From assembly GCF_014202995.1 (NCBI RefSeq), contig NZ_JACHIA010000003.1, positions 248,001-312,000 of the forward strand: a DNA stretch of 64,000 bases, read 5' to 3'. The notes below the pieces were generated by a model. The model searched no databases. It was not told the origin of the DNA and saw nothing but the letters and a program-made list of their open reading frames with translations. Numbering within the stretch: position 1 is the first letter of the stretch; each line of letters begins with the position of its first letter. The stretch comes from Longimicrobium terrae. Lineage in GTDB: Bacteria > Gemmatimonadota > Gemmatimonadetes > Longimicrobiales > Longimicrobiaceae. The position numbers were made by a program, and so were the translations under genes. This document shows positions 8,168 to 16,823 of this stretch, one piece after another.

Positions 8168-9793
8168 ATGAGCACAACCGCAATCCGCCGCAGCGAGGCC
8201 GCGCCGCCTCCGCCGGCGGCCAGCGCCGAACCCGGCGCCTATCCGTACCGCTGGCTGATTCTGCTGGGGCTGATCACCGCGGCGGTGATGGAGGTGCTCG
8301 ACACCACCATCATCGTGGTGGCCATGCCGCAGATGTCCGGCAACCTGGGCGCGACGCCCGAAGAAATCGCCTGGGTCAGCACGTCGTACATTCTCGCCAA
8401 CGTCGTCGTCCTTCCGATGACGGCGTTCTTTGCCGCCACGTTCGGCCGCAAGCGCTACCTCACGTTCTCCATCATCCTGTTCGTGGTGGCGTCGTTCCTG
8501 TGCGGAACCGCCAGCAGCCTGGGCGAACTGGTGCTGTGGCGGCTGGTGCAGGGCGCGGGCGGCGCGGCACTGCTTTCCACCGCGCAGGCCACCATCCGGC
8601 AGATCTTCAAGCGCGAGGAGCAGGGGATGGTGCAGGCCATCTTCCTGCTGGGCATCATCGTGGCGCCCACGCTGGGGCCCACGCTGGGCGGGTGGATCAC
8701 CGACAACTACGCCTGGAGCTGGTGCTTCTTCATCAACGTTCCCATCGGCATCGTTTCCGCGCTGCTGGTGTCGACCTTTCTGAATGACGATCCCTCCGCG
8801 GTGCGCCGTTCCGGGCCGGTGGACTGGTCGGGGATCGCGCTGCTGATCGCGGGCGTGGGATCGCTGCAGTACGTGCTGGAAGAGGGCAACAAGAAGGACT
8901 GGTTCGCCGATCCCATGATCGGATTTTTGAGCGTGATCGCGGCCGTTTCGCTGATCGGGCTGGTGTTGTGGGAGCTTTCGCCGCGCAACAAGCACCCGGT
9001 GGTGGAGTTCCGCGTGCTCAAGAACCGCGAGTTGGCGGCCTCCATCTTTCTGTTCGTGGTGCTGGGCTTCGGCCTGTTCGGTGGCGCCTACCTGTTTCCG
9101 CTGTTCACGCAGACGCTGCTCGGCTTTACGCCCACGGAAACGGGCTTGGCCATGCTGCCCGGCGGCCTGGCGACGGCGGTGATGGCCGTGGCGTGCGGAA
9201 TGATGCTGAACGGCAAGAAGCCGCTGGTGGACCCCCGCATCCTGATCTTTGCCGGGATGGGCCTCTTCATCCTGGCCATGTGGGACCTGGGGCACCTGAC
9301 CACCGCCGCGGGCGAGGCGGACGCGCGCTTTCCGCTCATCATCCGCGGGCTTGCGATGGGACTGCTGTTCACCCCCATCAACAACGCCGCGTTCGGCAGC
9401 CTGAAGCCGCAGGAGGCGCAGCAGGCGGCGGGTCTGGTGAACCTTTCCCGCCAGCTGGGTGGATCGTTCGGGATCGCGCTGATCAGCACGTACCTTACGC
9501 GCCACGTGCAGTACCACCGGGCGGACCTGGTGGCGAACATGTACGCGGGCAACCCGGAGTTTCAGTCGCGCTACCAGGGGATGGTGGCCACGCTGGTGCA
9601 GCACGGCTCGTCGCTGATGGACGCGCAGAAGGGCGCCTACGCGCTCATGGACCGCATGCTGATGCGGCAGGCGTCCATGCTGGCGTACAACGATTCGTGG
9701 CTGCTGATTCTGGTGTCGTTCGCCGCGGTGGCGCCGGCGGTGCTGCTGCTGCGCAAGCCCAAGGGCAACGCCGCGCCGGTGGACATGCACTGA
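8168..9793 (+). CDS. DHA2-family MFS drug:H+ antiporter (EmrB/QacA-like)
   Basis: The product is a 541-residue polytopic membrane protein with about 14 hydrophobic segments, typical of the DHA2 (EmrB/QacA) family of proton-driven multidrug exporters. Family features include MEVLDTTIIVVAMPQM in helix 1, GRKRYL in the first cytoplasmic loop and the antiporter motif C-like GIIVAPTLGPTLGGWI in helix 5. EmrB often pairs with an EmrA adaptor and an outer-membrane channel, but neither is present here. It is probably controlled by the divergent TetR gene. A strong terminator follows. The drug range cannot be inferred. Confidence 0.93.
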   Translation: MSTTAIRRSEAAPPPPAASAEPGAYPYRWLILLGLITAAVMEVLDTTIIVVAMPQMSGNLGATPEEIAWVSTSYILANVVVLPMTAFFAATFGRKRYLTFSIILFVVASFLCGTASSLGELVLWRLVQGAGGAALLSTAQATIRQIFKREEQGMVQAIFLLGIIVAPTLGPTLGGWITDNYAWSWCFFINVPIGIVSALLVSTFLNDDPSAVRRSGPVDWSGIALLIAGVGSLQYVLEEGNKKDWFADPMIGFLSVIAAVSLIGLVLWELSPRNKHPVVEFRVLKNRELAASIFLFVVLGFGLFGGAYLFPLFTQTLLGFTPTETGLAMLPGGLATAVMAVACGMMLNGKKPLVDPRILIFAGMGLFILAMWDLGHLTTAAGEADARFPLIIRGLAMGLLFTPINNAAFGSLKPQEAQQAAGLVNLSRQLGGSFGIALISTYLTRHVQYHRADLVANMYAGNPEFQSRYQGMVATLVQHGSSLMDAQKGAYALMDRMLMRQASMLAYNDSWLLILVSFAAVAPAVLLLRKPKGNAAPVDMH

Positions 9794-9818
9794 TCCGGGT
9801 TTCCGGATGACGACAGAT

Positions 9819-9854
9819 GCGCCGCCCTCCGCCGTGGAGGGCGGCGCGTTTTTC
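9819..9854 (+). terminator. MFS pump terminator
   Basis: GCGCCGCCCTCC and GGAGGGCGGCGC arms with a five-base loop, then GTTTTT. Confidence 0.92.
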
Positions 9855-9856
9855 GT

Positions 9857-10480
9857 TGGGAGTGCAGGAGTACGAGAGTCCGAAGGTACGAGAGTACGGG
9901 AGTGCGAAGTGATCGCGAACGCTGACGTGGGATCGGCGACGGTGTGCGCGGCCGCCGGCTGACGCCCTCACCCCGCGTGCTGCGCACGACGACCCTCTCC
10001 CACGAACGGATGTGGGAGAGGGAGCACACCCCAGATTGGCCCTTTTCGGATAATGTTGCGCGGCCGGAAGGGCGGGAGGCCCCTCCCCCGCCCTTCCCCG
10101 TGCAAACTGCCGCACGGAGAGGGGAGAACTGCGGATTCGTGTACTCCGGATGGTGCCGCGCGGTCGGACACGCCCCCTCTCCCCGGCCCTCTCCCCCGCT
10201 CCGCGGGAGAAAGGGAGACCTCAGCGCGAGGACCGGCTGCGGCTCGGACGGGCGCGCTTTCGCCCGGCGGTTGAAACCGCGCCTCGAAAACACGAAGTCC
10301 GCCTTCGCGGACTGCGGAGGCGACCCTGTGCGCGCATCCCCCTATGCGGTTGAAGCCCCGAACCGGACGCGCCAGCGGCCGGTGTCGGGGGTTCCCGCTG
10401 TTCGAGCGGCGGATTTATTCGCTCTCGCGGGGGAGGGTGGGCCGGTGGTGCCGGCCCGGGTGGGGGCCGCCCGCGAACTC
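9857..10480. repeat. Composite intergenic repeat block
   Basis: This gap holds five modules in order. At 9857-9912 is an AGTACGAGAGT-type low-complexity tract. At 9965-10033 is family C (CCCTCTCCCACGAACGG hairpin), which has an inverted copy at 41182-41250. At about 10108-10230 is family D (CGGAGAGGGGAGAAC plus a CTCTCCC hairpin tract), recurring at 47981-48110 and, shortened, at 62455-62570. At 10262-10320 is the family B hairpin. At 10346-10472 are the family A modules. Apparent reading frames here are artefacts of GC-rich repeats. Bases 10481-10627 hold nothing that I recognise. Confidence 0.8.
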
Positions 10481-10627
10481 CGCCCATCACGCGATCCTCT
10501 CATGCAGCGAGCGGCCGAAAATCATCCGCGCGCACGGAACCTGCCGCGCGCCTCCGCGTACGCGTTCCGCGCCGCACGCCCGCGGAACCGCCCGGTCCAC
10601 CGCTCATCTCCCGCATCCATCATCCCG

Positions 10628-12184
10628 ATGACCGAAACGCTCCACGCCGACGCGCCCGCCCAGCCCGGCGCCACGCCGTACGACCAGCTCATGCGCGAAA
10701 TGCGCGAGATCGCCACGCTCGGCTCCGTGGGCGCCATGCTGGGGTGGGACCAGGAAGTCATGATGCCCGACAAGGCCGCCCCCCTGCGCGGAGAACAGGC
10801 CGCTCTCCTGTCGTCGCTGGTCCACGAGCGCCGCACCCGCCCCGAACTGGGCGAACTGATCGCCGTCTGCCAGGCCGACACGGAGTTGATGGCCGACCCG
10901 CTCGCCGCTGCCAACCTGCGCGGCCTGCGGGTGGACTACGACCACGCCACCCGCCTTCCCGTCTCCCTCGTGCGCGAAACGGCGGAAACCACCTCGCTGG
11001 CCATGCACACGTGGCGGGAAGCGCGCGAGCGGAGCGATTTCGATGCGTTCGCTCCGTGGCTGGAAAAGCTGATGGAGCTGAACCGCCGCACCGCCGAGCA
11101 CCTGGGCGTTCCCGAAGGCGGCGAGTTGTACGATGCGCTGCTGGACAGCTATGAGCCCGGCATGCGCGCCGCGGAACTGGACGGCATCTTCGGAGAGCTG
11201 CGCGCCGGGCTCGTCCCGCTCATCCGCGAGCTGACGGAAAGCGGCAGGGCGCCGGACACGGAGTGGATGAACATCCCGCTCTCCATCGCGCGGCAGGAGG
11301 CGTTCAACCGGGGCGTGGTGGAGCGCATGGGCTTCGACTTCCAGGCGGGCCGGCTGGACGTTTCCACCCACCCGTTCTGCGAAAGCGCCGGCCCGGGCGA
11401 CACGCGCCTCACCACGCGCTACGAGGAGGGCCAGTTTCTGAGCGCGCTGCACTCCACCATGCACGAGGTGGGGCACGGACTGTACGAGCAGGGCCTTCCC
11501 AAGGCGGAGCGCTTCGGGCAGCCCCTGGCGGAAGCCGCCAGCATGGGCATTCACGAAAGCCAGTCGCGGATGTGGGAAAACCTGGTGGGCCGCGGGCTGC
11601 CGTTCTGGGAGTGGGCGCTTCCGGAACTCCAGGCGCAGGCCGGCTCCGAAGCGTTCTCCGGCCTCACCCCGGCCACGCTGTACCGCGGGCTGAACCGCGT
11701 GGAGCCCAACCTGATCCGCATCGAGAGCGACGAGGCCACGTACAACCTGCACATCATGCTGCGCTTTGACCTGGAGCGCGCCATGCTGCGCGGCGACCTG
11801 GCCGTACGCGACCTGCCCGGCGCATGGAACGAGCGCATCCAGTCGGACCTGGGGCTCACGGTGCCCGACGACGCCCGCGGCTGCATGCAGGACATCCACT
11901 GGTCCATGGGCGCCGTGGGCTACTTTCCCACCTACACGCTGGGCAACCTGTACGCGGCCCAGCTGTGGGAGGCCATCAACGCCGCGATTCCGGACCTGGA
12001 CGAGCAGGTGCGCCGCGGCGAGTTCGGCGCGCTGCTGACGTGGCTGCGGCAGAACGTGCACGCCCACGGCCGGCGCTACACCGCGCCCGAGCTGTGCCAG
12101 CGCGCCACCGGCCGGCCGCTTTCCCCCGCGCCGCTGCTGGGCTACCTGCGCGGCAAGCTGCGTTCGGTGTACGGCCTGTCCTGA
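10628..12184 (+). CDS. M32 family metallocarboxypeptidase
   Basis: This 518-residue enzyme belongs to peptidase family M32 (thermostable carboxypeptidase Taq type), cytosolic zinc enzymes that remove C-terminal residues from peptides. The zinc ligands are visible as HEVGH (His279, His283) and the glutamate in HESQSR (Glu310). GWDQEVMMP near the N terminus is another family mark. The frame is open upstream to 9944 through repeats, but the conserved protein starts at ATG 10628. Length is close to the usual 500. The gene is followed by a very strong hairpin shared with the convergent gene. Confidence 0.95.
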   Translation: MTETLHADAPAQPGATPYDQLMREMREIATLGSVGAMLGWDQEVMMPDKAAPLRGEQAALLSSLVHERRTRPELGELIAVCQADTELMADPLAAANLRGLRVDYDHATRLPVSLVRETAETTSLAMHTWREARERSDFDAFAPWLEKLMELNRRTAEHLGVPEGGELYDALLDSYEPGMRAAELDGIFGELRAGLVPLIRELTESGRAPDTEWMNIPLSIARQEAFNRGVVERMGFDFQAGRLDVSTHPFCESAGPGDTRLTTRYEEGQFLSALHSTMHEVGHGLYEQGLPKAERFGQPLAEAASMGIHESQSRMWENLVGRGLPFWEWALPELQAQAGSEAFSGLTPATLYRGLNRVEPNLIRIESDEATYNLHIMLRFDLERAMLRGDLAVRDLPGAWNERIQSDLGLTVPDDARGCMQDIHWSMGAVGYFPTYTLGNLYAAQLWEAINAAIPDLDEQVRRGEFGALLTWLRQNVHAHGRRYTAPELCQRATGRPLSPAPLLGYLRGKLRSVYGLS

Positions 12185-12216
12185 GCACGGCGGATCGGGA
12201 TCGGTCCTCCATGGAT

Positions 12217-12259
12217 GAAGAAACGCCCCCGCCCGGACTGCCGGGCGGGGGCGTTCTTC
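12217..12259. terminator. Bidirectional terminator between M32 peptidase and PPC-repeat protein
   Basis: The long hairpin has arms ACGCCCCCGCCCGG and CCGGGCGGGGGCGT around ACTG, flanked by GAAGA and TTCTTC. It lies between two convergent genes and can serve both. Confidence 0.9.
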
Positions 12260-12275
12260 GATCCACGGATGACGG

Positions 12276-13424
12276 TCAGGGCGTGGAAACGCGCAGCCGG
12301 TACGAACCCGTCGTGCCGGACGCGAAGCTGGTGGCGCGGATGACGTAGCGCCCGTCCTCCGGCAACTCCACCTCCAGCACCGAGTTGGTGCCTTCCTCGT
12401 CCTCGGAGTCGTCGTTGGAGGCGATCTCCTGGAACTCCGTGCCGTTCATCCGCCCGATGGAGATGAAGGTGTCGAAGTCCTCGGACGTCATCTGGATGCG
12501 CACCCGCTCGCCCGCGCGGCCGGTGTAGCCGAACGCATCGTACAGGCGCTCGTCGTTCTCGTCCTCCGGGTCTTCCTCCGTCAGCGTGCCGTCCACGCTC
12601 TCGCCGCGGCGGAGGGGCTGCACGCGCGCGGGGCGGGCCGGGGCGCGCTCCATCACCGACACGGTGTACTCGCCCAGTTCGCCGCCCATGGCGCCGGCCT
12701 GCACCAGAAGGGCGCCGCTGTCGGGGATGACCGCGTTGATCTGCTCGCCCTGGGGCCCTTCCTCATCGTCGGCCACGAACTCGCCGTTCTCCATGTGGCC
12801 CACGATCAGGTTGGGCACGTTGTCGCCCATCTCCATGCGCAGCCGCACCCGCTGCCCCGCCTGCCCGCGCACGCGGTACACGTCGTAGCGGCCCGGCGTG
12901 GCGTCGTATTCCGCATCCGCCTCGGTGAGCGCGGCGCTCAGCGTCTGCCCCACGCGCAGGGCGCTGATGGCCAGCGGCCGGCGCGCCACGGTGTCCAGCC
13001 GCAGCGTGAACGCGCCCACGCCCTCCAGGCTCAGCGACTGCGCCACCAGCATGTAGGTGCCGGTGGCCGGCACCACGAAGCGGAGCCGCGCATTGGTTCC
13101 GCCGCCGCCGTCGTCGTCGGAGGCGATGTAGTCGGTCACGCCGCCCACGGTGCGCGCCAGGCTTACGAACGGGTCGAACTCCGTGCCCTGCAGAGTGGCC
13201 ACGTACCGGCGCCCGGCCTGTGCCTGAAACGAATAGACGCGAAAGCGCCCGCGCTCCGTCATGCTGGGGGTGGACGCGGCGAGCGTGCCGTTCACCGACT
13301 GCCCCACGCGGATGCTTCCGGCCGCACCCGCGGAGGGCTGGCGCTGCGCGTGGGCGGCCCCGGCGGGAAGGGAGCACAGGGCAGCCCCGGCGAGCAGCAG
13401 GCCGGTGATTCGACGGGTGTTCAT
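12276..13424 (-). CDS. Secreted protein with three PPC-like beta domains
   Basis: This 382-residue protein begins with a clear signal peptide (MNTRRITGLLLAG, cleavage near AHAQ). Three repeats of the bacterial pre-peptidase C-terminal (PPC) type follow. Each starts with a LRVGQSVNGTL-like strand and carries Y-F/V-x-A-Q-AGxR and D(D/E)D-rich loops, for example FDPFVSLAR, DDDGGGGTNARL and EDFDTFISIGR. PPC domains usually hang from secreted peptidases or surface proteins, but here no catalytic domain is attached. Function is unknown, possibly cell-surface binding. It is divergent from the pilin array. Confidence 0.8.
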   Translation of the reverse strand: MNTRRITGLLLAGAALCSLPAGAAHAQRQPSAGAAGSIRVGQSVNGTLAASTPSMTERGRFRVYSFQAQAGRRYVATLQGTEFDPFVSLARTVGGVTDYIASDDDGGGGTNARLRFVVPATGTYMLVAQSLSLEGVGAFTLRLDTVARRPLAISALRVGQTLSAALTEADAEYDATPGRYDVYRVRGQAGQRVRLRMEMGDNVPNLIVGHMENGEFVADDEEGPQGEQINAVIPDSGALLVQAGAMGGELGEYTVSVMERAPARPARVQPLRRGESVDGTLTEEDPEDENDERLYDAFGYTGRAGERVRIQMTSEDFDTFISIGRMNGTEFQEIASNDDSEDEEGTNSVLEVELPEDGRYVIRATSFASGTTGSYRLRVSTP

Positions 13425-13569
13425 CAGGGCGATCCTGGACGGGGATGAGGAGCCGGAGCGAAAAGCGCCGGACGGCGCGGCGGGCGCAAGATACGTTTGG
13501 CGGCACGGCGGAACAACGGTGCCGTTGGTGCCGGCGCATGCCGCGGCGCGGCGCGGCGATGGGCGGATC

Positions 13570-13595
13570 GTGCAGCGTGCAAGGAATCGTGCAGA
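13570..13595. promoter_or_regulatory. Candidate activator site upstream of pilin A1
   Basis: TGCA-rich sequence (TGCAGCGTGCAAGGAATC then GTGCAGA) centred about 110 bp above the -12 element. A similar motif lies at the same distance from each of the four A promoters, in inverted orientation at A3 and A4. It resembles an enhancer-binding-protein site; the regulator is not in the window. Confidence 0.5.
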
Positions 13596-13678
13596 TTTGG
13601 CCGGCCGCACGGGGGCCCGGAGGGCGGAAACCGGCGATAAGTCCAAGCGCCGCAACGATTTTCCTTTTGCACGGCACG

Positions 13679-13694
13679 TGGTACACCCGTTGCC
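13679..13694 (+). promoter_or_regulatory. Sigma-54-type (-24/-12) promoter of pilin A1
   Basis: TGGTACACCCGTTGCC matches the consensus TGGYACRNNNNTTGC exactly through position 15, with correct GG-to-GC spacing. The start codon is about 70 bases downstream. Confidence 0.85.
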
Positions 13695-13764
13695 TTATCC
13701 GTCCCCAGCAGCACGGAGCAGTGCTGAAGTCGCCCCACGCAGTCACCCTACCTGGAGTACAGAG

Positions 13765-14130
13765 ATGCGCAACCTTCGCAACAACAAGGGCTTCACCCTG
13801 ATCGAACTGATGATCGTGGTCGTGATCATCGGCATTCTTGCCGCCATCGCGATTCCGAAGTTCAACGCTGTTTCGAAGAATGCGAAGCAGGCCGAGGCCG
13901 GCCCGGTGCTCAAGCAGATCTGCACCCTGCAGGGCAGCAAGTTCCAGGAAGACGGCAGCTACGCCACCACGCTGAGCACCACCGCGCTGCCGGGCTGGGA
14001 AGAGCCGAACGCCAAGTACTTCACCTTCTCGACCACCGGCAACAACGCGACGGCCACGCCGAACACGCTGGGCACTTCGTCCGGCCTGACCGCCAAGACG
14101 CGCGACTGCGCCACCGGCGCCGAGACCTGA
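13765..14130 (+). CDS. Type IV pilin-like protein, class A copy 1
   Basis: The product is a 121-residue prepilin with a nine-residue basic leader (MRNLRNNKG) and the cleavage/methylation motif GFTLIEL, including Glu5 of the mature protein (residue 14). A hydrophobic assembly helix follows (residues 11-30). Mature pilin would be about 112 aa, with two cysteines (C53, C115) that could form a disulfide. Such pilins are cut by PilD and polymerised into type IV pili. The start has a CTGGAG site upstream. It ends RDCATGAET, like copy 2. Driven by the sigma-54-type promoter above. Confidence 0.93.
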   Translation: MRNLRNNKGFTLIELMIVVVIIGILAAIAIPKFNAVSKNAKQAEAGPVLKQICTLQGSKFQEDGSYATTLSTTALPGWEEPNAKYFTFSTTGNNATATPNTLGTSSGLTAKTRDCATGAET

Positions 14131-14160
14131 TCCATCGGTCCTGACCTGATTGCCTGAACG

Positions 14161-14193
14161 AGGGGGCCGGAAGTTCGCTTCCGGCCCCCTTTC
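14161..14193 (+). terminator. Hairpin between pilins A1 and B1 (terminator or attenuator)
   Basis: Arms AGGGGGCCGGAAG and CTTCCGGCCCCCT close a TTCG tetraloop and are followed by a T-rich run. B1 starts 27 bases later with no promoter that I can see, so partial readthrough is likely. Confidence 0.85.
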
Positions 14194-14219
14194 CTTTTCC
14201 CTCTCCCCTGTGCCGGACC

Positions 14220-14618
14220 ATGCGCGATCTTATCCGCCCCGCTCGCGGCCGCCGCGGCTTTACCCTGATCGAACTGATGATCGTGGTGGTCATCATCGGG
14301 ATCCTGGCCGCGCTGGCGATCCCCAAGTTCACCTCGGTGACCAAGCGCGCCAAGGAGAGCGAGGCGGCGCCGCTGCTGCGCCAGATCGCCACGCTGCAGG
14401 AGCGCTACCACGCGCGGGAAGGCGTGTACACCACCAGCATGGCCCAGCTGGAGGGCGGTCCGGAAATGACGGGCGGCAAGTACTACGACCTGAGCCTGGT
14501 CGCGCATGCCACCGGCTTCTGCGCCATCGCCACGCCCAACGCGGAAGGCACGGCGCACGGCCTCAACACCTTCAGCATGGACGGCGGCGCCATCATCCAC
14601 ACCAGCGCCGGCTGCTGA
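14220..14618 (+). CDS. Type IV pilin-like protein, class B copy 1
   Basis: This 132-residue prepilin has a 13-residue Arg-rich leader, then GFTLIEL and a hydrophobic helix. The mature form is about 119 aa. The C-terminal part differs from class [27 protein letters not shown], and two cysteines (C101 and the C-terminal C132) that frame a 30-residue loop like the disulfide-bonded D-region of type IV pilins. It follows A1 after a hairpin, so it is probably a less abundant, co-transcribed second pilin. That ratio is inference. Confidence 0.9.
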   Translation: MRDLIRPARGRRGFTLIELMIVVVIIGILAALAIPKFTSVTKRAKESEAAPLLRQIATLQERYHAREGVYTTSMAQLEGGPEMTGGKYYDLSLVAHATGFCAIATPNAEGTAHGLNTFSMDGGAIIHTSAGC

Positions 14619-14656
14619 CGCGCTCCGGGTGATCGTGCCGCCTGCATTATGCAGAG

Positions 14657-14692
14657 AACTCCCGCGGGATTCGTCCCGGCGGGAGTTTTTCG
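14657..14692 (+). terminator. Terminator after pilin B1
   Basis: AACTCCCGC...GCGGGAGTT hairpin followed by TTTTTCG. An almost identical element follows B2, showing the duplication includes the terminator. Confidence 0.88.
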
Positions 14693-14915
14693 TTGATGCC
14701 CCTCCTTGCTCGTGTTGTTCGGTCGATGACCTGCTCTGAATCGCAGCCGCCCGGCACGGTTGAGGGCACGCGTCGGGGATGGCACCTGACGCGGATGCGC
14801 AGTTGATGATGGGCCGCGGACGAGGAACAGTCCGGCGTGAGGTACGCGTCCTGACCTGAGGAGCAAGCCCGCGATGTGGATGGCACGGGGCGAGTTGAAG
14901 GGTGGACCGGGGCGT

Positions 14916-14943
14916 CTTGCAGGGTGCAAGGACTCTTGCACAT
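14916..14943. promoter_or_regulatory. Candidate activator site upstream of pilin A2
   Basis: CTTGCAGGGTGCAAGGAC then TCTTGCACA, centred about 110 bp above the -12 element, similar to the A1 motif (shared TGCAAGGA core). Confidence 0.5.
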
Positions 14944-15026
14944 TCTGCCGCAAATGGCAGGGCACGCGCAGGCAGAGACACAACCTAAACTGCTATTTTA
15001 CAATGAGTTGCGATTTTCCTTCCCGA

Positions 15027-15042
15027 TGGTATACCCGTTGCC
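15027..15042 (+). promoter_or_regulatory. Sigma-54-type promoter of pilin A2
   Basis: TGGTATACCCGTTGCC differs from the -24/-12 consensus at one position of the -24 box (TGGTAT for TGGYAC). The invariant GG and GC are kept. Confidence 0.78.
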
Positions 15043-15113
15043 TTATCCGTGGCCGGCAGCACGGAGCAGTGCTGAAGTCGCCCCACCCAGTCCAACTCAC
15101 CTGGAGCAAAGCA

Positions 15114-15479
15114 ATGCGCAACCTTCGCAACAACAAGGGCTTCACCCTGATCGAACTGATGATCGTGGTCGTGATCATCGGCATTCTTGCCGCCATCGCG
15201 ATTCCGAAGTTCAACGCTGTTTCGAAGAATGCGAAGCAGGCCGAGGCCGGCCCGGTGCTCAAGCAGATCTGCACCCTGCAGGGCAGCAAGTTCCAGGAAG
15301 ACGGCAGCTACGCCACCACCCTGAGCGCCACCGCGCTGCCGGGCTGGGAAGAGCCGAACGCCAAGTACTTCACGTTCACCACCACCGGCAACAACGCGAC
15401 GGCCACCCCGAACGCGCTGGGCACCTCGTCCGGCCTGGTCGCCAAGACGCGCGACTGCGCGACCGGCGCCGAGACCTGA
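15114..15479 (+). CDS. Type IV pilin-like protein, class A copy 2
   Basis: This 121-residue class A pilin is nearly identical to copy 1, differing in the region STTALP/SATALP, FSTTG/FTTTG and GLTAK/GLVAK. The leader, GFTLIEL motif, two cysteines and the RDCATGAET ending are the same. The first 190 or so bases match copy 1 at almost every nucleotide, including synonymous sites, which points to recent duplication or gene conversion. It is followed by its own hairpin and class B gene. Confidence 0.93.
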   Translation: MRNLRNNKGFTLIELMIVVVIIGILAAIAIPKFNAVSKNAKQAEAGPVLKQICTLQGSKFQEDGSYATTLSATALPGWEEPNAKYFTFTTTGNNATATPNALGTSSGLVAKTRDCATGAET

Positions 15480-15504
15480 TCCGCGGGTCTGACCTGATGG
15501 TTTG

Positions 15505-15538
15505 AAAGGGGGCCGGAAGTTCGCTTCCGGCCCCCTTT
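15505..15538 (+). terminator. Hairpin between pilins A2 and B2
   Basis: Arms AAAGGGGGCCGGAAG and CTTCCGGCCCCCTTT with a TTCG tetraloop, the same design as after A1. B2 starts 32 bases downstream. Confidence 0.85.
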
Positions 15539-15569
15539 CTTCCTCTCCCTCTTACCCGTGCCGGACCCC

Positions 15570-15968
15570 ATGCGCGAAATGATTCGCCCCGCTCGCGGCC
15601 GCCGCGGCTTTACGCTGATCGAACTGATGATGGTGGTGGTCATCATCGGGATCCTGGCCGCCATCGCCATCCCCAAGTTCACCTCGGTCAGCAAGCGCGC
15701 CAAGGAAAGCGAGGCGCGGCCCTTACTGCGGCAGATCGCCACGCTGCAGGAGCGCTACCACGCCCGTGAAGGTTTCTACACCACCGACATGGCCCAGCTG
15801 GAAGGCGGCCCGGAAATGACGGGCGGCAAGTACTACGACCTGAGCCTGGTCGCGCACGCCACCGGCTTCTGCGCCATCGCCACGCCCAACGCGGAAGGCA
15901 CGGCGCACGGCCTGGAGACGTTCAGCATGGACGGCAACGCCACGCTCCACACCAGCGCCGGCTGCTGA
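15570..15968 (+). CDS. Type IV pilin-like protein, class B copy 2
   Basis: This is a 132-residue class B prepilin, close to B1: leader to residue 13, GFTLIEL, then [15 protein letters not shown]. It shares the C-terminal D-loop bounded by C101 and C132. Differences cluster in the exposed part (GFYTTDM for GVYTTSM, ETFSMDGNATLH for [12 protein letters not shown]). An in-frame GTG at 15558 is an alternative start, but the ATG at 15570 aligns with B1. It lies downstream of A2 without its own visible promoter. Confidence 0.9.
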   Translation: MREMIRPARGRRGFTLIELMMVVVIIGILAAIAIPKFTSVSKRAKESEARPLLRQIATLQERYHAREGFYTTDMAQLEGGPEMTGGKYYDLSLVAHATGFCAIATPNAEGTAHGLETFSMDGNATLHTSAGC

Positions 15969-16010
15969 TTCATCCTGTCCCATGCCGGCCCTGCGCCGGT
16001 GTAATGCAGA

Positions 16011-16047
16011 GAACTCCCGCGGGATTCGTCCCGGCGGGAGTTCTTTT
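16011..16047 (+). terminator. Terminator after pilin B2
   Basis: GAACTCCCGC / GCGGGAGTTC hairpin followed by TTTT, a near copy of the B1 terminator. Confidence 0.87.
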
Positions 16048-16204
16048 CGTTTCCGGCAGACCACCCTGCCCTTCCCATCCACCGCACCGCTTCCGCATGT
16101 GACCCCCCGCGGCAACGGTTCGTCATCACGACATGCCGCGGACGTTCAGCGGCGCTCGCGCCCGTGCCGCTGCCCATTTCTACCCGGGCCAGCGGCTTTC
16201 CGCC

Positions 16205-16242
16205 GTGCAGTGCATCCTGCCTGAGTTCCTGCATTCCGCACC
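16205..16242. promoter_or_regulatory. Candidate activator site upstream of pilin A3
   Basis: TGCATCCTGC then GAGTTCCTGCATTCCGCACC, about 110 bp above the -12 element. The core TTCCTGCA is the inverted form of TGCAAGGA seen at A1 and A2. Confidence 0.5.
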
Positions 16243-16320
16243 GGTCCAGCCCGGGCAAACAGGGGTGCACAGCAACCCTAAACATCATTGCTGCAAGCAC
16301 TTGGCATTTTGTGAGGGGTG

Positions 16321-16336
16321 CGGTACACCCGTTGCC
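16321..16336 (+). promoter_or_regulatory. Sigma-54-type promoter of pilin A3
   Basis: CGGTACACCCGTTGCC keeps the GG and GC dinucleotides and spacing, with C for T at the first position. Confidence 0.78.
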
Positions 16337-16404
16337 TTATCCGTGGACGGCCGCACGGATGGTGCTGACGCCGCCCCCCTATTTTACCTCGCCTGGAGCA
16401 GAGC

Positions 16405-16770
16405 ATGCGCAACCTTCGCAACAACAAGGGCTTCACCCTGATCGAACTCATGATCGTGGTCGTGATCATCGGCATCCTTGCCGCCATCGCGATTCCGAAG
16501 TTCAACGCTGTTTCGAAGAACGCCAAGCAGGCCGAGGCCGGCCCGGTGCTCAAGCAGATCTGCACCCTGCAGGGCAGCAAGTTCCAGGAAGACGGCAGCT
16601 ACGCCACCACCCTGAGCGTTGCCGCGCTGCCGGGCTGGGAAGAGCCGAACGCCAAGTACTTCACTTTCTCGACCACCGGCAACAACGCGACGGCCACCCC
16701 GAACGCGCTGGGCACCTCCTCCGGCCTGACCGCCAAGACGCGCAACTGCGCCACCGGCGTCGACGCCTGA
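16405..16770 (+). CDS. Type IV pilin-like protein, class A copy 3
   Basis: This 121-residue class A pilin has the same leader, GFTLIEL motif and cysteines as copies 1 and 2. It varies at SVAALP and ends RNCATGVDA, an ending shared with copy 4. It is the only class A gene without a class B partner downstream. The 700 bases to A4 contain repeats instead, so the pair may have lost its B gene. RBS CTGGAG precedes the ATG. Confidence 0.93.
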   Translation: MRNLRNNKGFTLIELMIVVVIIGILAAIAIPKFNAVSKNAKQAEAGPVLKQICTLQGSKFQEDGSYATTLSVAALPGWEEPNAKYFTFSTTGNNATATPNALGTSSGLTAKTRNCATGVDA

Positions 16771-16793
16771 TCGGACGCGTGACCTGATGGTGG

Positions 16794-16823
16794 GAGAGGG
16801 GGCCGGAGCAATCCGGCCCCCTC
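16794..16823 (+). terminator. Hairpin after pilin A3
   Basis: Arms AGAGGGGGCCGG and CCGGCCCCCTCT with a six-base loop. The same position and GGGGGCCGG core as after the other A genes, though no B gene follows. Confidence 0.82.

Larger units (their letters stand above)
14619..15113 (+). other. Pilin intergenic region B1 to A2
   Basis: This 495-base gap carries the B1 terminator, about 220 bases with nothing recognisable, then the A2 upstream motif and promoter. Bases from the promoter to the A2 start are nearly the same as those before A1. Confidence 0.7.
15969..16404 (+). other. Pilin intergenic region B2 to A3
   Basis: The gap holds the B2 terminator, about 160 bases with nothing recognised, then the A3 upstream motif and sigma-54-type promoter. 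Upstream of the -24 box it shares sequence with the A4 region rather than with A1 and A2, so A3 and A4 are sister units. Confidence 0.65.

Noticed and set aside
7316-9790. 824-codon minus-strand open frame running from tetR through the MFS gene
   Set aside because: Only the tetR part (7316-7978) is protein-like. The upstream 600 codons are antisense to the transporter.
13765-14618. A and B as split halves of one pilin (PilA-N/PilA-C)
   Set aside because: Both A and B have complete N-terminal helices and leader sequences, so each is a full pilin.
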